From NCBI GenBank assembly GCA_006386115.1, contig VFIW01000167.1:1-64000 (forward strand): a stretch of 64,000 bases of DNA, read 5' to 3'. Made by a program: the position numbers and the translations under genes. Below the pieces are notes generated by a model that was not told the origin of the DNA, made no database searches, and was given only the letters and a program-made list of their open reading frames with translations. Origin of the DNA: Globisporangium splendens (lineage: Eukaryota > Oomycota > Peronosporomycetes > Pythiales > Pythiaceae). Of this stretch, positions 52,200 through 64,000 are shown one piece after another (within the stretch, counting starts at the first letter, position 1; every line of letters begins with the position of its first letter).

Positions 52200-54153
52200 T
52201 CAAGATCTCGGAAAAAAGCTTTGGAGAATTTCCACAGTTTGCTTCGCCGACGGTCTTCGAGCAGCATTCTCTTGCCAGCAGCTCTGGATGAGACTTTGAA
52301 GGGGCTGTGAGGTCGTTTGCACAATAGCAGACTGCGCGTTAGCAGTGTCTTCATGACGCAGAAGCAATCGAATGAATGCAGCACCTGTGGGGTTGTTGAT
52401 GAAAGCCGCGGTCTCTTCTTTTCTTTCACTACTGCGATTGGAACGCATCCAGGGGACAGATCGGCAAACGGAGCCGAGCCCTCGCATATCTCCCATAGTA
52501 TGATGCCGAAACTGTAGATATCAGCAGAGAGCGAGTAGTTTTCGCTCGTAATTACCTCCCTACGCCAACGTCATTCATGAAGTGTGAGGAGTGTTAGGAG
52601 GAAAGAGTAGATGTCGCGGATACATAAAGGGGAAGTGTAGTCAACTCACGGTGCCATCCACTGAAATGTCCCACAGCAGCCCGTCATCAATATTGCTGGC
52701 TGTGCGACTCGTGATATCCCGAAATCTGGCACAAGAAGCTATCACACTCAGTGTAAACTCACACGAGTGAACGATGCGGTTCTCTAGTCACCTGCGAGTT
52801 TGGCTCTTCCTTCAACGATGATGCAGATTGTCGAAGCGCCACTCCCACAAAGGCGAAGTACATCCTGTATACGTTCAGGGTTAGACCAATTTTGCAACCT
52901 TTTGTCCACCTGGGGAGACATAGTACCTCGTCGTTGCGTACAATAGTGCCTGTCTGCACGCTGTCATTCATTAACACAACATGGTTACGTTTGCATATCT
53001 AGAAGAATCCGGAAAAATGGACTGTGTTTGCATTGGCGCTGTACCTATGGAACTCTTTCAGTATGATCGCTTGGTCGGAGCAAATAGAGAAGTGGCCCTT
53101 AATCAGGTCGACCAGTTGATTTATGGTTTGCGGGCCACAAGCGGCGAAACTCTTTTGAAAAGTTCGCCACTTGCACTTAAACTTGAGCTCTTTTTCACGC
53201 TGTGTTACAACTGAAGCTTTGTCTGCATGTACAAGATGTCGTTCGTAGAGATGGCTTAGTCACAAAGCAGTGTGCTCATTGCAGCAAACCATCGCTTACC
53301 ATTGTTTTCTCTTTCGGTGCAGTATTGCTGGACAGTGTAATACTCTTCAGCTTGCTGCGCCGATACTGGATGAACAGGCTCTGGAGTAGCAATGCTGCCT
53401 AACGAGCCATCTAAAGCAGTGCAGAGCTCGCTGGCGAAGACACTGATCAGGTATCCTCTCGGCCATCCATCTTGGAGCCACGGCACCACGAGCTGTCCAT
53501 TGTTTCGTAATCCAGGTGGTAGATTCTGTGTACGTGCCAGAGCGGTCAGCGTTTTTGATCTTGATGTCATCTTCCAGCACATGCGTATCAATCAACCAGT
53601 ATAGATAGATGCAGCTTACATCAGCTCCATAGGTGCATGAGACCATGGGGACTTCAGCCGGAAATCGTGCGAATATTCGAACCGCGATATCAATGCGTTG
53701 CACTGCGCCACTCGCACTTTCAGGCTACGCAAGAAATCAGTAACAGGATTCTAGTCTCATTGCAGTAACACCAGCAGCATAAAACAAGTGATTTTAATCG
53801 TTCACGTACGTTCTTCTTCAGCATGACCAGCTCGATGCTCACACCATACTGACCAGCGTTCCCGATCCGAATGAACCGAACGCTGGCAAAAACAAATGCA
53901 AAGTCAACGACAAGGCAATGAATACAGCCACATCGGCAGAGTTGAGCGGAAGTCTGAAGAGATTGCATTAAAGATACTCACCTGTCGATGCGGGGAAGCG
54001 CGTTTTTCCGCTTTTGCGTTTGCGCATAGTACACCAGGTCGTGCAGCTCCTGCTGCAAACGCTATTCAGACAGAGAACAAATCCACAAGCGTCAGCCCAC
54101 TTCAACCACCAGAGGTACTGCGCATGCACAGAGCGCTTTACCGCGTCGTCCAC
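52200..54153 (-). CDS. TKL-type protein kinase, multi-exon, N terminus unresolved
   Basis: The C-terminal kinase lobe assembles across clean introns: AKLADFGISRVAQPAILMTGCCGTFQWMAPEVITSENYSLSADIYSFGIILWEICEGSAPF, then PLQSLIQSCWQENAARRPSAKQTVEILQSFFPRS and stop. DFG, APE, the DxYSFG segment and CWxxxxxxRP are all present. Upstream exons are probable but not all certain: RLQQELHDLVYYAQTQKRKNALPRIDR (ends at the donor near 53980), VRFIRIGNAGQYGVSIELVMLKKN, VAQCNALISRFEYSHDFRLKSPW, and one near 53210-53060. I could not assign the HRD catalytic loop or the glycine loop, so it may be a pseudokinase or my exon joining is incomplete. Confidence 0.6.
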
Positions 54154-54394
54154 GAAGGAGCAGTCCGTCGGTCAGCAGCCCGTCGGCCAGCAGCTCTCGG
54201 TGCGGCGCAGCATCTCGAAATGCGGAATGACCTTTGAGCTGGGAGTTGAAGTTTGTCCTATAAAAAGAACAGAAACAAGCAAACGTAGTGTGCAGAGACC
54301 AACACTCTGATCGTTCAAGCACTAATTTGATGTGTACCACACTTAGAGAGGACACTTCTGGTGCTCGTCATAATCGAATTCACCAGAAGTGAAA

Positions 54395-55916
54395 ATGTGG
54401 ACCAAGAGAGTGTGGCAGAACGCCGCAGACCGAGCGCTCCGCCATGCACGCCTCGGCGAGGTGGACGTCATCGCGAGCCGTCAAGGGAGGAGAAGCGCTC
54501 CTGTTCTCTATGCGTTTGTGGGGATGGGTGTCGCGGCCGCTGCCACCGCGACGATCAGCAGCAAAGATCGGGATGGTACGACACACTCTTTTATCACGTT
54601 CAAGGTGATTGGATTATTCGAAAAGCTGGTTACAATACTCTGTGTGTTGTTGCAAATGTGCTATTCTGCTATGCGCAGAAAGCTGTGTGTTCCTCGAGCG
54701 CTCTGCGCCTAAACCGAATAAAAACGTTGCGCTGTCGCGGAATTTCATTGCCGATGCAGTCGAGAAGGCGATGCCAGCGGTGGTGAACATTACAGTTGAC
54801 TCTGGTAGGTTGGGAACATAGTACAACGCGATTTCGCCCGGAGTTCGAATGCTCATATGGATATGAGTATTTGTCTGCCACGTAGGGTATTTCTCGAACA
54901 ATGGATCCGGATTCATTATCCAATCGAAGGGATTGCTGGTGACAAATGCCCACGTGGTTGCTCGTTGCAATCGTTATTCGAAAATCCAGGTACTTTCATG
55001 TGACTCTGGTATTGCTGCGCATTAGATATCTGACCATTGTGTTTTGTCTGCGCGACCGCGATTGCATGCAGGTGACGTTCGTGGACGGTAGTAAATATCC
55101 TGCGACGATCCATAGCGCGGATCCGCTGTCCGATATTGCACTTTTGCAAATCGAATCCGATGAACCCAGGGAGTGGCCAACGATCAAGTTGGGATCTTCT
55201 TCGGACGTGCGAGCAGGTGAATGGGTGTGTGCTCTTGGTAGTCCATTCTCGCTCCAGCACAGTGTCAGTGCGGGTATCATCAGTGCGGTGGCAAGACACA
55301 GCAGCGAGCTGGGGTATCCTCAGAAAGGAGGCGAGTTCATTCAAACGGACGCGGCCATCAACTCTGGAAACTCGGGCGGTCCGCTCGTGAACCTGGACGG
55401 CGAGGTGATCGGTATCAACACGATGAAAGTGGACGGAAGCGTTGGGATCTCGTTTGCGATCCCAATGGACACAGCGTCTCAAGTGATCAGTCAGTTGCTT
55501 CAGCACAAGAAAGTGGTTCGCGCGTACATTGGTATGCAAATGATCAACTTCAACGCACGGGAACTGAAAGAAATCAGTCGGTACGTTCAGCATTTTCATT
55601 TGCTTGACGCTTGCTGGGCATCTTCGTAATCGGATGGTTTATATTGCATCTCTATAGCATGTTCCCAGATGTGAAGGAAGGTGTGATCGTGAAATCGGTT
55701 GCCCCTGGCTCGCCTGCTCACAAAGGGGGTCTGCTTCCGGGCGACATCATCCTCAGCTTCGATGGGAAACCAGTTCGAAGCACGAAGGACATTCAAAGTG
55801 CCGTAGGCTACACAATAGGCCGACGCATTGAAGTGCAAGTGACTCGACGGGGTGAGAAAGCGCCGCGCACGCTTCAGCTCACGACAGAGCCGCTTCCAGC
55901 ATCTTTAGGGGTATGA
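54395..55916 (+). CDS. HtrA-family serine protease (mitochondrial HtrA2-like)
   Basis: Five exons, 54395-54575, 54679-54804, 54886-54989, 55072-55580 and 55658-55916. The N terminus MWTKRVWQNAADRALRHARLGEV with a following hydrophobic segment looks like a mitochondrial presequence plus anchor. Trypsin-like domain: NGSGFIIQSKGLLVTNAHVV (His), DPLSDIALLQIE (Asp) and TDAAINSGNSGGPLV (Ser). A single PDZ domain follows (VIVKSVAPGSPAHKGGLLPGDIILSFDGKPV). Family knowledge: ATP-independent protein quality control; HtrA2/Omi acts in the mitochondrial intermembrane space. The catalytic triad is complete. It is divergent from the kinase gene. Confidence 0.92.
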
Positions 55917-56732
55917 TGCACCATCCACTCGCATGCAACGAAGTTGCTAAAGGCGACCGAAATGAAACAACAGCTGACCACGTGTGAGTTCTTTAGCGGT
56001 AGGAAAACTGATCGGCCAACGACAATAGCCCTACGGGTAGAACAAGTGCCTCGAATTGCTAAAAAGCTGCTTCTGTAGAGCATTTTGTCCAAGCTCACTA
56101 CACAACATCAATGGTCGAGTTTCATTTTAGTCGAAACATTTTGTCACCTGCGTTTTATTTTCCGCTCGATCTCCTTCGTATCACATGTGCATGAGGCAGT
56201 TGTCTTGCTTCCATAAATCTTCATTCGACTCAGGGGAGTGTGAACCAGAATGGTCATTCCTGGAGGTTTTGTGTGGTCACACAGAGCGTGAGCCTTCTTG
56301 CAGAAATATCCCACATCCTGAACGCCATCGGTTAGTCGGACAGAAGCCGCTGCAGTACCCTCGAAAGCGTGCATTCACGAGCTGGAACCGAGAGCTCTTG
56401 GTGAACGGCGAATGCGCGATTGCAGAGACCAGCACACATCCTCAGCGTGTTTGACCATCACTCAATGTTCCCTTTGTGTGAGAGTCGATTCCGTTGATCC
56501 CATTGCTGTTATAAAACGGATATGTCGCACATTGCTGTAAGTTACATTTGAGTCGGAATGCTGGTAATTGAATGCACTAAATCAGTACTTCACAAATATT
56601 GTTGTTGAGCACAGTGTGGACCACGTGATGGGGAAGATTCGGACGACCTTCGCGTCCCATCCTGTTCTCTCTCAAGTCATTCCGCACACCCATTTCATAA
56701 ACCCACATCAAGAAGAGAGAGAGACAAGCGCG
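55917..56732. other. Intergenic, no gene seen
   Basis: Short reading frames only. The right end contains the VTA1 promoter. Confidence 0.5.
56675..56700 (+). promoter_or_regulatory. Oomycete-type initiator and flanking region of VTA1
   Basis: AGTCATTCCG (56675-56684) followed by CCCATTTCATAA (56689-56700), about 35-55 nt before the ATG, fits the oomycete Inr (TCATTCC) plus FPR (CATTT) core promoter. Confidence 0.65.
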
Positions 56733-58326
56733 ATGGCCGACCAGATGCCCAAGATGCCGCCGTCCTTCAAGGCCGTGCTGCCGTTTATCCGCCGCGCCGA
56801 GGAGCTGGACCGCGACTCGACGCGCCCCGAGTCCAAGCTCATCGCGTACTTCTGCCGCCAGTACGCCATGGAGCTCGGCATCAAGGTCCGCGAGAACGAC
56901 ACGTCGAACGAAGCCACCGAGTACCTGCTCGCGCTCATGGACCGCCTGGAGAACGACAAGAGCAAACTGCCTGCGTTCACGCACGAAGAAGGCAAAGTAC
57001 GTGTTGATGCGTGTAGTTTGTGTGTATATGGCTGACGGATGAACAGAGTTGCCATTTGGATTTGTCGCTGATCATGTGGGGTCGTTGTGCCGTGTAGGAG
57101 ATCTGTGAGGATTTCGCGCTGGAGATCTTTGCGAAGGCCGACGATGAAGACCGCGCTGGCAACGCAGACAAGTACGCTTTTCTCACCCGTTTATAAGTGT
57201 GAGAGAATTGTGTCTGGGAAGCTAATACGTGTGTGCGTGGTTGAAGGAACACTGCGCGCACGTTTTACGCGGCGGGGACATTTTTCGACATCTTGAATCA
57301 GTTTGGAGACATCTCGGAAGCGGTGCATGCTGAGTTGTTATTGTGTGTGCAAGAATATCGCAGTAGCGATGCTCAGCTTGCGATTGCTTGTATGCGAATA
57401 GATTGTTGAGAAGAGACGCTACTGCAAGTACAAGGCGGCGATGATCCTGAAAGCCATCAAAGAGGGACGCGCGCCAGTCCCTGGTCCTCCTGAAGGTGGC
57501 ATGGACGCGGTGAGTGCAAGGCTTTTGTTGGATTTAATCTTGATCTCTCGTATCCCACTTACATGTTTGGTCGCTTGTTTAGTCGGAAGGAGGTTCGGAG
57601 GACTCTGGTATGAGTTTTCCAAGTGCACCTGCAGCAGCACCAGCTCCCGCTCCTGCTCCTGCTCCTGCTCCTGCTCGTGAGTGCTATCTGTTTGCGCGAT
57701 TGGTATTTGAGAATTCACTTGCATCAATCTGAGTGTGCTCTTTGTTTGCAGCTCGTCCTGATCCGTATGCGTCCACGCTTCAATCCCCCGCATATGCTCC
57801 TCCACCGCAAGCTGCAGCTCCTCCAAGTGCGCCGAGAGCTCCTACAGAATTCCCATCTTTCACACAAACGGCTGGTACGATTGGCGCACCACCAACTAGC
57901 TCTGCGCCACCAGCAGCGAATAATTGGCAGCAGTTACCTGCTCCTGCTCCAGCTCCTGTCGCTGCTCCTGTGCCTCAGTATACTCCTCCTCCTGTGCCAG
58001 CGCATCACCATGCAAACCACGTTCCTCCTTCGGCTCCAGTGGTCCCTTCAGCTCCTCCACAAGCACCGCCGAGCTACGCTGCGACCCAAGCTCCTCCTGC
58101 CGGTCGTGCACGGAATGGTCCAGTGTCGCAGAATGAGATCAATGATGCAATCGAGTGTGCCAAGTTTGCGATTGCAGCTTTGAAGGTTTGTGGAAATGGT
58201 ATCGTGTATGCTCTATTTCAGCTTCTAATACTGATTTGATGATTCTGTGTGTTGTTTTTGCTGCAGGTTAAGGACTTAGAGTTGGCGGCTCAGCGTCTGG
58301 AAATGGCGCTGCGTTCAATCAGATGA
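56733..58326 (+). CDS. VTA1: ESCRT regulator VTA1/LIP5
   Basis: Seven exons: 56733-56996, 57098-57171, 57247-57322, 57402-57509, 57583-57676, 57752-58185 and 58267-58326. The N terminus MADQMPKMPPSFKAVLPFIRRAEELDRDSTRPESKLIAYFCRQYAME and later NTARTFYAAGTFFDILNQFG and KRRYCKYKAAMILKAIKEGR are the tandem MIT-like domain of VTA1. A long Pro/Ala-rich linker includes an (Ala-Pro) repeat from a GCTCCT microsatellite. The C terminus NEINDAIECAKFAIAALKVKDLELAAQRLEMALRSI is the Vps4-binding domain. Family knowledge: VTA1 stimulates the Vps4 ATPase that disassembles ESCRT-III at endosomes. Confidence 0.94.
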
Positions 58327-58405
58327 GGTGACGTTGCCGATAGAATCGTTTCCGTGGAGAGCCCTGGATGTGGTTTGTAATAACGATTGGAATCAAGCAT
58401 TCCAT

Positions 58406-59749
58406 CTATTCTTGCTTTAACTGCGCGTTCTTTCTACTTGGGAGCGTGGACAGCGCCGCTCGAGCCCAATCGTTCTTTTCTGCAAACTGGACGAGAATCT
58501 CAAAAACTAGACACAAGAGAAACACACGTGTGAGAAAGCTTGCTGCAAAATAAGTGCTTGCTCTTTGCTTCCTACCGTGGTTGACAGTCAAGACTCGTGT
58601 CGCGCCGCCCATTTCGACGACTTGGTCGAGCGGGAGCTTGGCAGTCTCGATTCCCTGCTCCTGCGCTTTCTTGTACGTGATGCCCTTGAGACGATTGCGG
58701 TCGACGATTCCACCGATGATGTAGACCTACCGGCACGACAATAACAACGAACGAGTTGAGTAAGACCTCTGACATAGCGCAAATGTGCAAGCTTATGGCC
58801 AACGAGCGTACCTTGTCACGACTGAGCTTGGTGATGATGTTTGGCGAGTCCGCAGTCAGGTACACGAGGGATTCCTTCTTGAACAGATCAATGTAGCATC
58901 TCGGCGTCGACTTGAACTGCAAGCGCATAGCATTAGACAAGCGAGGTTCGCATAGAAATAATCGCACCAAAATTGCTCACAACGCACCGCCATCCATTCA
59001 GGGAAGCCGCCGATCTTCACGAGATTGTCCTTGGTCTCGCCAGTCAGCGATGTGATGTAGGTGCTGAAATGAAATCCACAGCACACGCACATTAAGTATT
59101 TATTTCAGCAGTACTAGAGGTAGATGATGATGGTGTACGTACGTGGCTGGAGAAATGCTTCGGCGGTTGACACCATAGGAATACCTGCACAGTCATGCAT
59201 CGTGCGATCAGATCGTTCATAAACACACGACCATTTTGTTAGTCTCATTCTTTGCATTTTTCAAATCAGCACGCATATGTGCATACAAACGCGTCGAGGA
59301 ACGCACATAATTTGCTGGGACAGCGACTTCTTCGCTCGCGACTCCATCTCGTCTTCAAACCCGCAATCGATGACCACCTTGATGCCTTCTTCCGCGGCCA
59401 TGAGGAACGTCTCTCGCTTCGCGATCGTGCGCTCTCGGCGGCGCAGCACGGCTTCCTCGCTCATATCGAGCTCTCGCTGCGGCTCCTGGGCTCGCTTTTG
59501 GCGCTTCTCCTCCTTCTCCTGCAGCTTCTGCAGCTTCTGTTTTTCCTTTTTCTCGTGGAAGTACGCGCGGCGCTTCTCGCGGCGTGCAGCACGCTTCGGG
59601 AGAGTCGGCGGCGTTGCAGCCTCCGCCGCCGCTGATGCCATGTTCGTAGGCGCCTCCGTAGATACTGGTGGAGCCGCTTCTGTTGACGCTGCTGCGGGCT
59701 CCGTCATCACGGCGGCAGGCGTCGTCGCAGATGCTTCTGGTGTGTCCAT
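58406..59749 (-). CDS. TRM10: TRM10-type tRNA (guanine-N1) methyltransferase
   Basis: At least six exons. The first, from MDTPEASATTPAAV, has an Ala/Thr/Pro-rich lead and a Lys/Arg/Glu-rich helix (REKRRAYFHEKKEKQKLQKLQEKEEKRQKRAQ), then VVIDCGFEDEMESRAKKSLSQQIM. Later exons read YSYGVNRRSISPAT, TYITSLTGETKDNLVKIGGFPEWMA, then STPRCYIDLFKKESLVYLTADSPN, VYIIGGIVDRNRLKGITYKKAQEQGIETAKLPLDQVVEMGGATRVLTVNH and VFEILVQFAEKNDWARAALSTLPSRK. This is the SPOUT-fold TRM10 domain with its knotted SAM-binding region. Family knowledge: it methylates G9 (m1G9) of tRNAs. The start could be 25 codons upstream (59824). Confidence 0.92.
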
Positions 59750-59824
59750 TGGAGGCAGCAATGTGGCAAATGGCGCCACAAAATTCCAATTGTTCCTGCC
59801 ATTCAACCTAGATACCTCGTACAA

Positions 59825-60406
59825 TAGCTATTACGCTTCTGCCATTAGTATAAAGGTTTTAATGATACTTATGCAGATGTAGAGAGAGATAGCATATAAA
59901 AAGGATAATATTACCTGACAACAATAGTGGGATCAGTTCTGATCCAAGTTGGAGCCTCCAGCTTCTGACCCTTCGTTATAAGAGCATTTTTGCTTCACTC
60001 TGCTCCTGATCAGACACGGAATGTCTGCTCTTGTGCACGCGACGCCTTCCGCTGCACACATCTGGATGGTTGACGGCAGACATCTCCGTGCTGACTACCA
60101 CAAGACAATAGCGGGCAATGACGAAAATGCGCTCAAGGCTCTCGCCAACATGCCATTGCCTAAAGCAAACTCAAGACGGATCCTGCGCACACGACCCATC
60201 AAGATCGTGGTCACTCCTTTAAGTGAAAACGAAGACACCATCTCCGATATCAGTTCGTGGGTTCAGCGGTTCCTTTCGCCCCTTCCATTTGGATCCATCC
60301 CTCCTCATATTTTTCACCTGTCGCATGATATTTTTCAGATTTGGATATCCCCACATTCTCCAAAGAGCGCGCACGTGCACAAGCGACTACAAAAAAAAAG
60401 AAGGAG
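59825..60406. other. Divergent promoter region of TRM10 and anoctamin
   Basis: A reading frame starts at 60021 (MSALVHATPSAAHIWMVDGRHLRAD) and runs about 80 plausible codons before turning into low-quality sequence. I could not identify it; it might be an upstream exon or a decayed gene. Confidence 0.4.
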
Positions 60407-62965
60407 ATGGCGGCGCTCGCAGACGCCGTGCTCAAGGGCGGCGTGGGCACCATCGGCTTCGTGGCCAGCGCCATCACGCTCACCAAGTTCATCGTCTCCA
60501 CGCACGTGGTGCGTCTGCGCAACTCATCTTCTCTGATGTGTGCAGTAGCTGTTGCATGCGTCGTGCAGGCAGCTTCGCAAGTGGCGTGAATGAAAGCGTG
60601 TACGACACTAACGAATGCATGTGGCGTGTATGTATGCTATGCATCTGACGTATCGGCTGTAGAAAATTGGCGAGCGAGGCGATGCGGAGCGTGACATGGA
60701 TCTCATTTTGTGCTTCGATGCGAAGACATTTGACAAGTCGGCGGTGGACTTTTTCGTCACGATGGTGCAGCGACAGAGCCACTTGCTGATCGCACCGAAA
60801 CCGAAAAGCATCGTGGCGTCTTCGGAAGAGGCCGATGGCAGCGAATTGCACTATCTTGTCGGCGCCGACTACAATACGCTGACGGCGATAAAGGAGAAGA
60901 AGGAGAAGCTGGAGCGTGCGACGCTGGTGACCGACAGTGGGACCCACAAGTTCGACTCGGGGGAGCGCATCGACCTTCTCGTGTACGAGCTGAGCCACAT
61001 TGGAGTGAGTTCTATCAATACGGGCGGAGAAACGAGTGAGATCCCGAAACCGTTTGAAGCGGAAGAGCACGGACTTTTGCTTCAGCAGGCATTGTACTCG
61101 CGCTTGCTGACCGACTACTTCCCTCTTCATGATGATCAAGAACGGGATGCATTGATGAATACTTGGGTCAAGAAATGGAAGGACCGACAGCCGATCAACA
61201 ACGTTCGCGCGTACTTTGGCGACGAGATCGGCTTTTACTTTGCCTTCTTAGGCACGTATTCGCGGTGGCTCGTTGCTCCTGCTGCCGTTGGCGTGGTCGT
61301 GTTTATCTTGGAGTTCTTCTCGACGTGGAGCATCTACGGCCGTGCTCTCTACTCGCTCATGGTTACGAGCTGGGCGACCGCGTTCTTGAAGTTTTGGAAG
61401 CGACGAGAAAGCGCTCTGCGGAATGAATGGGCGATCGCGCCAGTTGACTCGGTTGGGTTGGATCCAGCGCGTCCAGACTTTTGGGGGGAGAAACGCTTTG
61501 ACGTTGTTGAAGGCACCTATTACACGTTTTTCCCCTCGATCAAGCGCGTGCAGCGGTATCTGCTCACGTACGTCGTTACGCTGGCTGTGCTTGCAGTGAT
61601 CATGAAGCTCATGTTCATCTACTTCCATATTGAAAACTGGTTCGGAGCCACGTTCACGGAGGAAAAGGGGTGGGATGGAATGTACCAGTACGTCTCGCTG
61701 GCGCCGTCTGTGGCGTACTCGGTCGTCGTCTTGATTCTCGATGCCAAGTACTCGGAGCTTGCCAATTATCTGACCAAGTTCGAGAACCACCGCACAGATA
61801 GTGATGTAAGTCCGCATCCGTTAGTTTGTTGCTGCTTTGCACTGACCCTCGCCATAATGTTGTTGTTTATGTGTCACTCAGTTTGCGAATGCGCTTGTGC
61901 TCAAGTTGGCTTCGTTCTACTTTGTGAACAACTTCGGCTCGCTGTTCTACTTGGCGTTCCGATCGCGTGACATGGATCTGCTCGAACAAACCTTGAGCTC
62001 TTTGCTGATCACGCGTCAGTTGATTGGAAACGTGAAGGAACAGTTGATTCCGTACATGACAGCGAAATCGTCGCTGAAGACGACAGCCGGTAAAATCGCC
62101 AAAGAGACGCATGAAGCAGCGCCAGTGATGAGCAAAGTGGAAGCCGAACTTCTCTTCCCGTCGTATGATGGAACGTTTGACGATTACTTGGAGCTATTCG
62201 TTCAATTTGGGTACGTTTTTGGCACATGCTGCTTTGTTGTGAGCAATGTAGCGTTTTGTTCTAACGAGACTTTTGTATTTGTTGCTCTTGGACAGCCAAG
62301 TTACACTTTTTGCATCAGCTTACCCACTGGCTGCTCTGTGGAGTCTTGCGAACAATGTCATGGAGATCCGAAGCGATGCGTTTAAGCTCTGCATGAGCTA
62401 CCGCCGAAGCCGTCGACCTACCTCTCATGGCATTGGGACATGGTTGTATGCGTTCAATGCGCTTGGTTATCTGTCGGTGATGACAAACTGCGCGATTTTC
62501 GGGCTGCACTCCGGTTTGATGGATAAGCTCTTTCCTGATCTGTCGTTCGCCGGTTTGCTCTTGGGCGTTGCAATCATGGAGCACGTGATGATCGCTGTGA
62601 AAGTGAGTATCGAGATGCTGGTTCCAGATGTCCCGTCGTCCGTGTTGGAGTCACAGCGTATCCAGCGTGCTACTCTCCGCAAGAAAGCTACGCTTCAAGT
62701 CGAATTGTCGTCGCGTCGGCTGCTGATGGATAAATCTGCCAATGTTACAACGGACGACCCCTTGGATGAGATCATCGAAGTTGACGGCGTCCCCATCACG
62801 AAGGAGAGTGTGAAGGAGTGGATGAAACAGGAACACGAGCGCCGCACGAAGCTGGAGCTCGAGGTGAAAAGCCTGAACGAGTTGTACATGGGGTGGATCC
62901 GCGAGGAGCAAGCGAAGCGCAAGGACGCCGAGCGAAAGCTCGCCGAGTTGCAGCAGAACGGGTAA
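60407..62965 (+). CDS. Anoctamin (TMEM16) family protein
   Basis: Four exons, 60407-60508, 60663-61805, 61882-62210 and 62296-62965, about 747 residues. The N-terminal cytosolic domain carries MDLILCFDAKTFDKSAVDFFVTM. The transmembrane region starts RAYFGDEIGFYFAFLGTYSRWLVAPAAVGVVVF, the characteristic anoctamin TM1, and continues with FWKRRESALRNEWA, the FENHRTDSDFANALVLKLASFYFVNNFGSLFYLAF segment and LFASAYPLAALWSLANNVMEIRSDAFKLC. A coiled coil (EHERRTKLELEVKSLNELYMGWIREEQAKRKDAERKLAEL) closes the protein. Family knowledge: calcium-activated chloride channels and/or lipid scramblases; which one cannot be told from sequence. Confidence 0.92.
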
Positions 62966-63610
62966 GAGAACCAACTGGGTTGTGCATCTTTGATTATATT
63001 GTACTGAGTTGTGCATGACTCGCCGTGTTGCTGACCCCGCTTGTCACTTTGTGCGTATCCATCCATTTGAAATCAGATTAAGTAGCACCAAGACCGCTTA
63101 AGTGTGCAATCCAATGCATATGTGCGCTTGTGTGTGCGTAATCGCGAGTCATTATCAATCTCCCGCCCTCACGAATCTCCAAGGTTACGTCACTTGCTAC
63201 CTAGATCTCCTGCGCAGATGAACTGACGCACTCTTCAATTTTTTCGTATCTTTCTCCGCTGAGGGTATGCATTTTGTGTTATCCATGGAGTAAGCACGCT
63301 CTTCAACTTGGGTCATCTCGCCAAACTAAATCCACCTAGCCTGAGAATTGCCATTGGGATACGCAGAATAAGTCCAGAAATTGACACATACTTCGACTTT
63401 GGTCAGTTCAACCCATCAGACCCCGCCATCCCGAGCTTTTCACGTCAGCTCTTGGACAATTTGAGCCGGAATCGTTTGAGAATCGAGATGGGGATCTCTG
63501 TGTGTTCGTGGGCATCGGCGTAGCTCGAGAAGGGACGTTTCTTTGCGAGGAGCTCACTGTGCGCTGAGTTCATGCCTTGCACGAGACTGAGAAGCTCAAC
63601 AGGACTCGTG
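62966..63610. other. Intergenic, no gene seen
   Basis: Nothing recognisable. Short AT-rich spacer between convergent genes. Confidence 0.5.
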
Positions 63611-63994
63611 TTAAGGCACGGCACAGGTGCTGTCTGAAGGAACAATACGCGCAGCAAATGGACCGTAGTACGTTTGCCAGCAGCTGCGGTCGACAACAGC
63701 AAAGCTTCGAAGCGAAGAAACATCGCACGACACGTCTCCAGTGGAGTAGAGCAGGAAGAGATCCTCTGGTCCGGCAGCACTGGACTTTGCCTCACCGAGC
63801 GCTTTCAAAGACAGATCCTCGTCAGTGCACTTGTACCGATGCACTTCGTGGAAGAAACCCCGCTCAGTGTCTTCCATGCACACAAACGATGCTGGTGATT
63901 CGTGGTCGGCCGGCAGGTACAGAAACCTGGACTCATTGCCGCACGAGCACTCGTCGCGACTGAATCCGTTGCTCTTGGTCGTCATTTGCTCCAA
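63611..63994 (-). CDS. Unidentified protein, probably partial at the window edge
   Basis: A 127-codon frame, MEQMTTKSNGFSRDECSCGNESRFLYLPADHESPASFVCMEDTERGFFHEVHRYKCTDEDL, ending DSTCAVP. Its composition looks protein-like, but no domain is recognised. The true start or more exons may lie beyond base 64000. Confidence 0.4.
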   Translation of the reverse strand: MEQMTTKSNGFSRDECSCGNESRFLYLPADHESPASFVCMEDTERGFFHEVHRYKCTDEDLSLKALGEAKSSAAGPEDLFLLYSTGDVSCDVSSLRSFAVVDRSCWQTYYGPFAARIVPSDSTCAVP

Positions 63995-64000
63995 GCAACA

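Noticed and set aside
57623..58183. Leu-rich 186-codon frame within VTA1
   Set aside because: Out-of-frame reading of the Ala/Pro-coding CTCCTG repeats.
60021..60536. 171-codon frame upstream of the anoctamin
   Set aside because: The last third overlaps anoctamin exon 1 in another frame; the first 80 codons look possible but were not identified.

Overview
This is a eukaryotic nuclear segment, most likely from an oomycete (Peronosporales/Pythiales type). The evidence is compact genes with short GT-AG introns (about 60-260 nt), TCATTC-type initiator elements upstream of some starts (clearest for VTA1 and the first TMEM14 gene), a START-FYVE-like protein, full-length PDR-type ABCG transporters without introns, a family of secreted pectinacetylesterase-like hydrolases, and two Ty3/gypsy retrotransposons. 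No rRNA, tRNA or CRISPR array was seen. There is one 20-N assembly gap at 33757-33776.

Layout. 1-11 kb: a YIPF1/2-like Golgi membrane protein (+), a small voltage-sensor-like membrane protein (-), a secreted pectinacetylesterase/Notum-type hydrolase (+), a crippled copy of it (+), and a full-size ABCG/PDR transporter (-). 11-13 kb: degenerate repeats and a solo LTR. 12.8-21.3 kb: TE1, a minus-strand Ty3/gypsy chromovirus-like element with 548-bp LTRs, gag, a pol broken by two in-frame stops, a chromodomain reading frame, and a 508-codon antisense reading frame between pol and the 3' LTR. 22.4-23.8 kb: a START-FYVE-like gene. 23.8-28.2 kb: no recognised gene. 28.2-34.7 kb: TE2, a plus-strand Ty3/gypsy element whose pol has a frameshift and runs into the assembly gap. 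36.5-41.8 kb: two intact pectinacetylesterase-like genes plus a decayed third. 42.8-63 kb: a dense housekeeping block with the PPIP5K/VIP1 inositol pyrophosphate kinase, two TMEM14 paralogues, a rhodanese-like/Tom70-like TPR protein, TRAPPC1 (BET5), a TKL-type kinase, an HtrA protease, VTA1/LIP5, TRM10 and an anoctamin (TMEM16). The last kilobase holds an unidentified minus-strand reading frame.

The strongest new observation is in the retrotransposons. Both carry, at the gag-pol junction, a canonical -1 slippery heptamer (GGGAAAC in TE1, AAAAAAC in TE2), exactly nine nucleotides, and then a hairpin whose 5' arm contains the gag stop codon (CAGTAG ... CTACTG). The inner stem differs by a compensatory change. 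This looks like a conserved programmed frameshift module in which the gag stop lies inside the stimulatory stem. Other points of interest are antisense reading frames next to the 3' LTR in both elements, palindrome clusters in the TE2-family LTR, the mismatch between the two TE2 LTRs, and the split, partly decaying pectinacetylesterase-like family.

Exon boundaries were placed by eye from splice signals and protein continuity; no alignment or database search was run.
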